DNA of 64,000 bases from positions 3,279 through 67,278 of the forward strand of contig JAZLHE010000056.1 of the NCBI GenBank assembly GCA_045616665.1, in the 5' to 3' direction. Position numbers and translations under genes: made by a program. Of this stretch, positions 35,234 to 42,432 are shown piece after piece (the first letter of the stretch is position 1; every line of letters begins with the position of its first letter). Source of the DNA: RUG11690 sp045616665. GTDB taxonomy: Bacteria > Bacteroidota > Bacteroidia > Bacteroidales > WCHB1-69. Below the pieces are notes generated by a model. The model saw nothing but the letters and a program-made list of their open reading frames with translations, made no database searches and was not told where the DNA came from.

Positions 35234-36331
35234 ATGGCAAACAAGAATTTATCGCAGGCAAAAGCGAAAAAAAACGATGAGTTTTATACTCAGTATGCGG
35301 ACATTCAAAATGAAATAAACGCCTATTTGGAATATAATCCGGATGTGTTTCGAGACAAAACTATCCTTCTTCCGTGTGACGATCCCGAATGGTCAAACTT
35401 TACAAAATTCTTTGCACAGAATTTTGAAAATTTCGGCTTGAAAAAGCTGATTAGCACAAGTTATGCTATAGAAAGCAAAAACATAGACCTGAACTGGCAG
35501 CCAACTTTGTTTGAACAGGAAAATCCCAACTTTGATTTGGATAAGACCAAAATCAAAGGTAAGATTTTCACGCTTGAACGTGACACCAATGCCAGTGGAA
35601 AGATTGACATTGAAGATTTGGAATGGCAATACTTAGAAGGCGACGGCGACTTCCGCAGTGATGAAGTAAAGGCCTTGCGAGACGAAGCCGACATAATCAT
35701 CACCAATCCACCGTTTTCGTTGTTTACATCTTTTTTGATGTGGATTATGGAAGCAGATAAAAAGTTTCTGATTTTAGGTAATATGAATGCTATTGCCTAC
35801 AAAGAAATTTTTCCAAAGATTAAGGAGAATAAAATGTGGCTGGGTGTAAAAAGCGGTGCCAGAGAATATTTGAAACCCAATGGTGGTATCCAAAAAATGG
35901 GCAACACCTATTGGTTTACAAATCTTGAGCATGGGCGTCGTCATCAACCTATGAAACTGATGACATTGGATGATAATATCAAGTACAGCAAGCACAAAGA
36001 AGTAAAAAATGTTGGTTATAAAAGGTATGTGAATTTTGATGCTATTGAGATTCCCAAATCTGATGCTATACCGAGTGATTACAATGGTGTGATGGGTGTC
36101 CCTATTTCTTGGCTGGACAAATATTGTCCAGAACAATTTGAGATTATTGGAATGGCCAATGGTGGAAATCTTGGCATAGAATGCGGCGTTAGTTCAAATT
36201 TATCCGAAGAAGATTGTAAAAAGCTATTTAAAGAGGATAAAGGTTTTAGACGAGGAAAATTGTGCTATAGAAATGATGATGGAAAGTTAATCAGCCTTTT
36301 CGCAAAAATATTAATCCGTAAAAAACAATAA
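35234..36331 (+). CDS. EcoRI-family adenine-specific DNA methyltransferase
   Basis: 365 residues. It opens with NKNLSQAKAKKNDEFYTQYADIQNEI, the N-terminus known from the EcoRI methylase family, followed by LLPCDDPEWSNFTKFF (cofactor region) and the catalytic motif DIIITNPPFSLF (about residues 155-166), the NPPF form of motif IV. It should transfer a methyl group from S-adenosylmethionine to adenine N6; the recognition site is unknown. An ATG at 35228 is also in frame, but it lies in RNA helix P1, so 35234 is preferred. The DUF262-HNH gene starts 1 bp after its stop, which points to a joint system. Confidence 0.9.
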   Translation: MANKNLSQAKAKKNDEFYTQYADIQNEINAYLEYNPDVFRDKTILLPCDDPEWSNFTKFFAQNFENFGLKKLISTSYAIESKNIDLNWQPTLFEQENPNFDLDKTKIKGKIFTLERDTNASGKIDIEDLEWQYLEGDGDFRSDEVKALRDEADIIITNPPFSLFTSFLMWIMEADKKFLILGNMNAIAYKEIFPKIKENKMWLGVKSGAREYLKPNGGIQKMGNTYWFTNLEHGRRHQPMKLMTLDDNIKYSKHKEVKNVGYKRYVNFDAIEIPKSDAIPSDYNGVMGVPISWLDKYCPEQFEIIGMANGGNLGIECGVSSNLSEEDCKKLFKEDKGFRRGKLCYRNDDGKLISLFAKILIRKKQ

Positions 36332-36332
36332 A

Positions 36333-37490
36333 ATGAAAACGACATTAAAAGAGTACACAATTCAGGAAGTTTGTGAAGGTTTCTTATACAACGAATTAGA
36401 AGGCAAAGGTTTGTTCGGCTTGGGTGGTCAATTGACAATCCAGCCCGAATACCAAAGAAACTACATTTACAATGATGGCAAAAAGGACGTGGCCGTTATA
36501 GAATCCGTGCTGAAAGGTTATCCACTGGGGCTCATCTATTTCAACAAAGTAGATGACAGGCTTGAAGTGCTGGACGGGCAACAACGCATCACTTCCTTGG
36601 GTCGGTTTGTCACCGGAAAGTTTGCCATTAAAGACGCCAACGGAATGGAACAGTACTTTTCAAGTTTGGCATCGGACAAACAACAACTTATCAACAACTC
36701 AAAACTGTTGGTTTATATTTGTGAAGGAACCGAAACAGAAATAAAAGAGTGGTTCAAGATCATCAATATTGCCGGTGTTCCATTGAAACCGCAAGAGCTG
36801 TTGAACGCGGTATATTCCGGGCCGTTTGTAACCAAAGCAAAAGAAGTGTTTAGCAATTCACAAAACGCAAACATCCAGAAATGGAGTGCATTCATCAAAG
36901 GTGTTGCCAACCGCCAAGACTTTTTGGAATGCGCCTTGGATTGGGTGAGCAAAGGAAATATTGAAAATTATATGGCCACCCATCGTTCGGATACGGACAT
37001 CAATGAAATGGAAACCTATTTCAATAGCGTGATTGGTTGGATTGACAGTGTGTTTCCAACAGTTAAAAAAGAGATGTGCGGTTTGGAGTGGGGTCGTCTG
37101 TATGAAACGTATCATAAAAATCCGTACAATAAAATTAAAGTCGGTTCAGAAGTTGACCGATTATATGCAGACGAATATGTTGCCAACAAAAAAGGAATAT
37201 TTGAATATGTTTTGGGCGGCTGCGCTGATGATAGGTTGTTGGAAATTCGTGTTTTTGACAATGCAACAAAGAATACCGTATATCATAAACAGACAACCGA
37301 TGCCATTGCGAAAGGCATATCCAACTGCCCGTTGTGTGCTATGGGTACGAATGCTAACAGAACAAGAATCTGGAAGTTGAATGAAATGGATGCCGATCAC
37401 GTCACTGCTTGGAGCAAAGGTGGCAGCACCTCCATCGGAAATTGTGAAATGCTTTGCCAAACGCACAACCGAGCCAAAGGAAATAAATAA
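36333..37490 (+). CDS. DUF262-HNH endonuclease, probable partner of the methylase
   Basis: 385 residues. The N-terminal DUF262 domain (ParB/Srx-like NTPase fold) has IQPEYQRNYIY at about residues 36-46 and the motif LEVLDGQQRITSL at about residues 72-84. A C-terminal HNH nuclease is marked by CPLC, then DADHVTAWSKGGSTSIGN and MLCQTHNRAKG, which hold the zinc and metal residues. GmrSD-type enzymes have the same domain pair but restrict modified DNA without a methylase; the tight link to a methylase here suggests a restriction-modification unit or a modification-sensitive nuclease. This is inference. A strong terminator follows. Confidence 0.85.
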   Translation: MKTTLKEYTIQEVCEGFLYNELEGKGLFGLGGQLTIQPEYQRNYIYNDGKKDVAVIESVLKGYPLGLIYFNKVDDRLEVLDGQQRITSLGRFVTGKFAIKDANGMEQYFSSLASDKQQLINNSKLLVYICEGTETEIKEWFKIINIAGVPLKPQELLNAVYSGPFVTKAKEVFSNSQNANIQKWSAFIKGVANRQDFLECALDWVSKGNIENYMATHRSDTDINEMETYFNSVIGWIDSVFPTVKKEMCGLEWGRLYETYHKNPYNKIKVGSEVDRLYADEYVANKKGIFEYVLGGCADDRLLEIRVFDNATKNTVYHKQTTDAIAKGISNCPLCAMGTNANRTRIWKLNEMDADHVTAWSKGGSTSIGNCEMLCQTHNRAKGNK

Positions 37491-37504
37491 AGAGAATGTT
37501 CTTT

Positions 37505-37533
37505 CCCCTCGTCATCCGCGAGGGGCGTTTTTT
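37505..37533 (+). terminator. Rho-independent terminator after the methylase/nuclease unit
   Basis: Stem CCCCTCG/CGAGGGG with a 7-nt loop and a run of T. It lies between convergent units. Confidence 0.85.
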
Positions 37534-37555
37534 TGCTTTTCCGCTCCTCAAAATC

Positions 37556-37834
37556 TTATTTGAACAAATCAGAATGAGAACCCGTGCGGAAAAGATTCAA
37601 AATTTGCAGCTCTTCATCGGATTTGCTATACAACAACAACCAATCCGGCTGAATATGGCATTCTCGAACACCATCTTTGTTTCCGACAAGAATATGATCA
37701 CGATTGGCTGGAGAAAGGGGTTCGTCGTTGGCAAGCCGAAATACTATTTCGTTTAATTTTTCTTCTGGCAGTCCTCTTTTACGCGCCAATTTCAAGTCCT
37801 TCTTGTATTGAGTTGAAATTACAATTGTTCTCAT
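37556..37834 (-). CDS. YafQ/RelE-family mRNA interferase toxin
   Basis: 92 residues: an RTIVISTQYKKDLKLARKRG N-terminus, and the conserved GNKDGVRECHIQPDWLLLYS block with a catalytic His and the DWLLxY core seen in YafQ. YafQ toxins cut mRNA on the ribosome. The start ATG overlaps the antitoxin stop by 4 bp (ATGA), the normal layout of these operons. Confidence 0.9.
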   Translation of the reverse strand: MRTIVISTQYKKDLKLARKRGLPEEKLNEIVFRLANDEPLSPANRDHILVGNKDGVRECHIQPDWLLLYSKSDEELQILNLFRTGSHSDLFK

Positions 37835-38028
37835 TGTATTGCTTTCAGGTATTCTTCAAAACTATTGCAACGGGTGCCGCCACCATTTTTTATTTCTTCA
37901 ATGGCCTGCGCGGTGGCATCATTGAATGAGGTCTCCTGCTTAATGAAAATACCCGAATTTATCAGACTGTTTATTAGTTTTCTGATAGTTTCGTTACTCG
38001 CATCATAACTTACTGTTATCGTTTCCAT
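37831..38028 (-). CDS. Antitoxin of the YafQ-type pair
   Basis: 65 residues starting METITVSYDASNETIRKLIN. A DNA-binding fold is not obvious; the C-terminus (SFEEYLKAI) should wrap the toxin. The ATG at 38028 is preferred to the TTG 9 bp upstream. A minus-strand TACTTTTG box lies at 38050-38057. Assignment rests on size, the 4-bp overlap and the partner. Confidence 0.8.
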   Translation of the reverse strand: METITVSYDASNETIRKLINSLINSGIFIKQETSFNDATAQAIEEIKNGGGTRCNSFEEYLKAIQ

Positions 38029-38100
38029 TTCTCTCAAAATTTAGAGTTGCAAAAGTACTCAAAATACAAACAAAATACACCTCCACGTTGATACTTTTTG

Positions 38101-38249
38101 AATTTTTTAAAAAATCAAGTGCTTATAGCAATGTCTGCACTTTAGACCTTTTTCTTCAATTCTTGCAAATGGTTTTTGGAATCGAAATTCTCGCAAATGC
38201 CGCTTTCTTCGCCTTCGCGGATGGCAGCACTCAGTTGCTGCAGTTTTTT
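38101..38249 (-). pseudogene. parDE ghost (internally deleted)
   Basis: 38109-38148 matches the parE segment near 25331-25372, and 38147-38249 matches the parD 3' part at 25556-25665, in the same order and on the same strand. The roughly 190 bp between them in the intact copy are missing, and there is no start codon or promoter. It is the footprint of a second parDE insertion. Confidence 0.75.
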
Positions 38250-38261
38250 TGAATGATTTTT

Positions 38262-39012
38262 TTAATACAGCAAACCGAACATCCAAAGAGGAATGCGATG
38301 ACCATGACCAAGTTCAGCACCTGCCACCGCCAAATAGCTGTCAGGAAGGTCTTTAATCTGCTCAGAACTTTTGCTTCCGCCTCCGACTTCAAACAGATAT
38401 TTGCCGTCAACAAGAAAGTCTCCTTTTGGAGGATAATGCACTTTGGCCACTGCGGAAAGTTGGTTTAAGAAAAATGTCTCACGCAAGGTGCCCACATTCG
38501 CCATCGGTGAAAGTGCATACATCAAGTTGGTGTTACCCACATAAAGTTTGTCGGGTTTGGACATCCGCTTTAAGGATTTGCTTTCAGAACTCAGCAACGC
38601 CATCAAACCTGCTCGTTCAAGCAGGTCCAACATTTTTAATCCTTGATCCCTTGATGTGTTCAATTGGGCATATACTTCGTTCATTTTGGGTGTTTGAGGC
38701 ACTTTGTCAGCCAAAATCATCAACATTTGTTTGATTTTTTGAATTGTAGCGTATGAAACATCTTCAATACTTGGCAAATCAGACTCCAATACCTGTTTAA
38801 TCATACTTTGTAACCTATCTGGGAATCCATCTCCTTCCTCAGAGAAAAAGGGATAATAGCCAAATCGGAGATATGACTCGAAAAGAGGAAGAACTTTTAT
38901 CGAGGATGATATATCAAGTGCTATGGTCAAATGTTTTTCCAACAAATTAGGAAGAGATATTTTTCCCAGTTTGTAATGACAGCTGAACGCCAAGAATTCC
39001 CTGAATAGATTC
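38262..39012 (-). pseudogene. DUF4143 ATPase C-terminal fragment (5' truncated)
   Basis: About 245 codons encode FREFLAFSCHYKLGKISLPN, then DUF4143 helices (LRFGYYPFFSEEG, LDLLERAGLMALL) and the nuclease-like core GDFLVDGKYLFEVGGGSKS, ending GHRIPLWMFGLLY. The whole P-loop ATPase half is gone: homology begins at about 39010, where the exonuclease gene ends. Upstream codons in this frame are the antisense of that exonuclease. The truncation therefore coincides with the exonuclease border, which suggests one deletion or insertion event. Confidence 0.75.
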
Positions 39013-39510
39013 CTATTCCAAAATCCGCAACGCGATGGCGGCACATGCCTCGGCATCCGCCAACGCGTGATGATGATGCTCCAGATTATAGCCGCAAGCC
39101 GCGGAAACAGTATGTAACTGCAGGTTCTCCAAGGTTTTGCCAAAATGCCTTTTGGCCGCTCTATAGGTACAATAAAACTTATAATCAGGATAATCCATTT
39201 GATATAACTTAAAAACCGCCTTCAAACAGCTCTCATCAAACTGGCTGTTGTGTGCCACCATCGGCAATCCCTCAATTTTTGGAGCTACCCGCGCCCATAC
39301 TTTCGGGAAAATCGGGGCATCGTCGGTATCTTCATTCGACAAGCCGTGTACCCGCTGACAATAATAATTATAAAAATTAGGCTCAGGTTTGATCAAACTA
39401 TAAAAACTGTCCACCACCACGCCGTCACGCACTACCACTACGCCCACACTGCACACACTACTCGGTGCGAAATTGGCAGTCTCAAAATCAATGGCAGCAA
39501 AATCCTTCAT
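39013..39510 (-). CDS. DEDDh 3'-5' exonuclease (DnaQ-like)
   Basis: 165 residues. The exonuclease I motif FAAIDFETAN has D8 and E10, motif II lies in MVAHNSQFDESCL, and motif III is HHALADAEACA with H147 and D152. The size and motifs match stand-alone DnaQ/ExoX-like exonucleases that act on DNA or RNA ends; the polymerase link cannot be shown. It lies between decayed accessory genes but looks intact. A minus-strand TATCTTTG box lies at 39534-39541. Confidence 0.9.
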   Translation of the reverse strand: MKDFAAIDFETANFAPSSVCSVGVVVVRDGVVVDSFYSLIKPEPNFYNYYCQRVHGLSNEDTDDAPIFPKVWARVAPKIEGLPMVAHNSQFDESCLKAVFKLYQMDYPDYKFYCTYRAAKRHFGKTLENLQLHTVSAACGYNLEHHHHALADAEACAAIALRILE

Positions 39511-39569
39511 TTTCTATCGTCATTTTTAATTTACAAAGATACAACATAAAATAATACTATGTGAATTAT

Positions 39570-39612
39570 CTTGTGCAAAAATAGCACAAGGGTGTGCCCT
39601 TTTGGGGCACAC
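39570..39612. other. Two adjacent perfect hairpins
   Basis: CTTGTGC/GCACAAG (39570-39590, 7-nt loop), then GTGTGCCC/GGGCACAC (39592-39612, 5-nt loop), separated by one base. Neither has a T run on the plus strand. They may be a bidirectional terminator or a protein site. The rest of 39613-39703 shows nothing clear. Confidence 0.5.
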
Positions 39613-39703
39613 GACTGAAAGACGTGGCATCGCTTTCGCTAATTTCTGAGACTCAAGATTTCACACCAAACATGCCCATCTGCACTAACCACCTGAAAAA
39701 CCA

Positions 39704-39936
39704 AATTATCCCTTTAAGTCTTGTAATGAGATTCCGCCTTCCGCTTCGCTTCGGCGGAATGGCGGTGAATTAGGCGGCTCCACTCACATACTTTTACCTC
39801 TTCCGTTGCGCCGCCGCCCTGACGTAGGTATGACTCGTCGCCATTCCGATGTTTCCAACGTATGGTGGAAACACCGGAATCTCAATATGCTTAAACGGGA
39901 TAATTCCGTGATTTTTTATATCTCAAAAATTTTGTG
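39704..39936 (+). repeat. MITE-like element copy A
   Basis: The core 39704-39905 has terminal inverted repeats: AATTATCCCTTTAAG at the left and CTTAAACGGGATAATT at the right, plus inner GAGATTCCG/CGGAATCTC and an ATTCCGCC...GGCGGAAT hairpin. The sequence is almost identical to copy B at 42189: two substitutions and one 1-bp gap over about 230 bp, with identity reaching up to the -7 box of the next gene. It does not code for protein. Confidence 0.8.
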
Positions 39937-39944
39937 TAAGTTTG
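39937..39944 (+). promoter_or_regulatory. -7 box at the right border of MITE A
   Basis: TAAGTTTG, matching TAnnTTTG, 20 bp upstream of ATG 39965. The upstream promoter half would be provided by the element. Confidence 0.5.
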
Positions 39945-39964
39945 CTTTCAAAATTAAATGCGAT

Positions 39965-41491
39965 ATGATTATAATTATTATAGTTGTTGTTTTTATAATT
40001 TTCCCATATCTTAAAAATAAATACAAGGAAAACCATTCAAAAGAAGAAAGCATTGCGGCAAGAAAAAATGAGACTAACAGGCTTGATTATGAGACTGAAC
40101 GAAAGCATTTAAAACGATTAGGCATTTGCTTTTTGATACTTCTGTTTTTGGGAACAAGTGTTTTTATCGGTATTATTTCTGAATTAAAATCATCTTTTGA
40201 GATTATTTTACTGGTTGACTTCTTCTATTTCATTCCTACGATTCTATTAGTGAAAATAGCTCGCAAAATGCAACAATTGATTTTTCTTGACGAACATCGT
40301 CACCTTGATGAATCGCAAAATGAAAAAGAAGCTCAGCAAAATGTTATTGAAAAAAAATATAAACCACTATCCGAAATAGCAGATAGCATTATTGTTTGCA
40401 AGCAAGAGAATGAATTAACGACTTGTTTATTTAACGAACAGGAATTAAAGGAATTTTATCCACACACACAAACGTGGAGAATTAAAAATTGGCATGCAGA
40501 TGAATTTGATTATGTGAAAAAGGGGGAAGAATTACTCACCTTGGAAGCATTATACGATTCCAACCATCATTTTTCAATAAAAGCTCCATCTTCTGGATTT
40601 TTACACATAAAACAATTAAATTTTCATGATTATCATCAAGATGATTTGATTTGTGAAATATATAGCAATATGGATTCTCTTATTGATACATTATCTGTTA
40701 ATGAAATCAAAGTTGTAAAAGACGATTTTTCAGAAGACATTATTATCAGAGGAGAGAAAATGGCGGGTTCGCAAAATGGTTTTATCATTGGCGACATAAG
40801 TATTAATTTTGAAAACAGAATGGGAGAGTATGGTTTGATAGTAAAGTTTACAAGAAAAACAATAAACATTAGAAAAAATGACACACTTCAATTATTATTT
40901 GATAACGGAACAACTATCTCATTAAATACCACTTCAAGTCCAATTAAATGCGTTAACTGCAAAGAAGATTCCGTTGTTAGATTTGGGTTGAATGCAGAGC
41001 ATATAAATTTATTTAAAGATTCATATCTGTTAAAATGGCAAATTAAATCTAGTGATAGTGAAATTATCGGAAGAAATGAAATTCATCACCAAGATAAGGG
41101 AATAGGTTTAGTGTTTAATGATTTCATTATTAAATTCGAGAATGAGGTTAAGAATAATATTCCAGAATCAGAAATAATAAAATGCAAACAAACTTTTGAA
41201 CCCGAAAAACAAGAAAACGCATTAGAATGCTGTTATGTGTACTTAATGAAAGACTGCGCAAATCATTTCTTTAAAATAGGCATTTCCAACAATCCAAAAT
41301 ATCGTGAAAAGACTCTTCAAAGTGAAAAACCTACAATAGAACTGATATGTAACAAGAAATTTCCGTCTCGGAAAATGGCTAGGGCTATTGAATCTGCATT
41401 ACACACAACATTTTCAAATCAACACATTCGTGGCGAATGGTTTGACTTGAATGAAAATGACGTAGCTGAGGTAATCAATACTCTTTCCTAA
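39965..41491 (+). CDS. Membrane protein with lipoyl-like domain and GIY-YIG (T5orf172) nuclease domain
   Basis: 508 residues from ATG 39965; the frame is open into the MITE, but the promoter box at 39937 sets this start. Three hydrophobic segments lie near residues 1-15, 51-71 and 78-97. Residues 170-235 look like a biotinyl/lipoyl-type barrel (DYVKKGEELLTLE ... FSIKAPSSGFLHIK), though no biotinylated lysine motif is evident. A beta-rich middle follows. Residues 421-508 are a T5orf172 GIY-YIG domain: YVYLMKD, FFKIGISNNPKYREKTLQ and AIESALHTTF with the catalytic-type Arg and Glu. The fusion is unusual. Function unknown; nucleic-acid cleavage near the membrane is speculation. Confidence 0.8.
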   Translation: MIIIIIVVVFIIFPYLKNKYKENHSKEESIAARKNETNRLDYETERKHLKRLGICFLILLFLGTSVFIGIISELKSSFEIILLVDFFYFIPTILLVKIARKMQQLIFLDEHRHLDESQNEKEAQQNVIEKKYKPLSEIADSIIVCKQENELTTCLFNEQELKEFYPHTQTWRIKNWHADEFDYVKKGEELLTLEALYDSNHHFSIKAPSSGFLHIKQLNFHDYHQDDLICEIYSNMDSLIDTLSVNEIKVVKDDFSEDIIIRGEKMAGSQNGFIIGDISINFENRMGEYGLIVKFTRKTINIRKNDTLQLLFDNGTTISLNTTSSPIKCVNCKEDSVVRFGLNAEHINLFKDSYLLKWQIKSSDSEIIGRNEIHHQDKGIGLVFNDFIIKFENEVKNNIPESEIIKCKQTFEPEKQENALECCYVYLMKDCANHFFKIGISNNPKYREKTLQSEKPTIELICNKKFPSRKMARAIESALHTTFSNQHIRGEWFDLNENDVAEVINTLS

Positions 41492-41584
41492 ATCTTACTT
41501 ATCAATAACATCGGATGGTGTGTGACTCACTTTCGTTAATTCGTTGTCAAAATATAAAGTAAAATCCTGCAAAACCTTGTTTCC

Positions 41585-41989
41585 CTATGCATTATTTCCA
41601 CGTGCACTTATTTCCATTTTTTTGATTGAATAAGTTTTGTTTACAGTATTATCTATAATATTTTGGAAACTGTCAGCAATAGCTAATTGTTTTTCAGCTT
41701 CTGCCATATAAATGTCATATTCTGTCGTACCGACACCATATATATCAGCCATATCCATTTGATGATTTGCTTCCCTAACAGCAGACTCCATATCAATAGC
41801 TATAAGCCATTTTTCATCAAATTCATAGGTGTAATCTTGCAAATTACTACATTTGACGATTTCAATTTTTCCATCATTGGAATTTTCTTCTAGATAATTT
41901 TTTACCATTTTTTTTGCCTTAGAAGCATCTGAACAGCTAACAAAAACAATTGCAATGGCAGCAAAACTCAATAACAGTATCTTTTTCAT
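41585..41989 (-). CDS. Small lipoprotein of unknown function
   Basis: 134 residues from ATG 41989, with a lipobox IVFVSC and Cys at position 19. The mature part is charged and helical (KAKKMVKNYLEENSNDGKIEIV, then a region with AREANHQMDMADIYG). No family is recognised. It is convergent with the GIY-YIG gene, and both lie between MITE copies A and B. A minus-strand TATTTTTG box is at 42007-42014. Confidence 0.8.
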   Translation of the reverse strand: MKKILLLSFAAIAIVFVSCSDASKAKKMVKNYLEENSNDGKIEIVKCSNLQDYTYEFDEKWLIAIDMESAVREANHQMDMADIYGVGTTEYDIYMAEAEKQLAIADSFQNIIDNTVNKTYSIKKMEISARGNNA

Positions 41990-42006
41990 ACTCAACTATT
42001 TTTTTG

Positions 42007-42014
42007 CAAAAATA
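42007..42014 (-). promoter_or_regulatory. -7 box of the small lipoprotein gene
   Basis: Minus-strand TATTTTTG, 18 bp upstream of ATG 41989, with a CAA (TTG on the minus strand) about 21 bp further upstream at 42036. 42015-42188 shows no other feature. Confidence 0.5.
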
Positions 42015-42188
42015 CAAAAAAACTAACAAATTTCACAACAAACGACAAAAAAAGAAAAAACAAATCAGAAAATTTTCATTTCCACAGAATTGAAATTTTC
42101 AACTTCCTCGCATAATCTTGCATATTATTTGTTTCTGACAAAAGACAACATAAAGTGTTGATTACAAGCTTGTTGTTTAATGAACCAA

Positions 42189-42418
42189 AATTATCCCTTT
42201 AAGTCTTGTAATGAGATTCCGCCTTCCGCTTCGCTTCAGCGGAATGGCGGTGAATTAGGCGGCTCCACTCACATACTTTTACCTCTTACGTTGCGCCGCC
42301 CCCTGACGTAGGTATGACTCGTCGCCATTCCGATGTTTCCAACGTATGGTGGAAACACCGGAATCTCAATATGCTTAAACGGGATAATTCCGTGATTTTT
42401 TATATCTCAAAAATTTTG
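42189..42418 (+). repeat. MITE-like element copy B
   Basis: Core 42189-42389, with the same inverted ends and inner hairpin as copy A and in the same orientation. The strong match continues past the core to about 42418, directly before the miaB -7 box. The direct repeat pair brackets 2.25 kb with the GIY-YIG and lipoprotein genes. Confidence 0.8.
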
Positions 42419-42420
42419 TA

Positions 42421-42428
42421 TAACTTTG
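42421..42428 (+). promoter_or_regulatory. -7 box of miaB at the border of MITE B
   Basis: TAACTTTG then CAATATG: the ATG begins 5 nt after the box, so transcription from here would produce a leaderless message. Confidence 0.45.
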
Positions 42429-42432
42429 CAAT

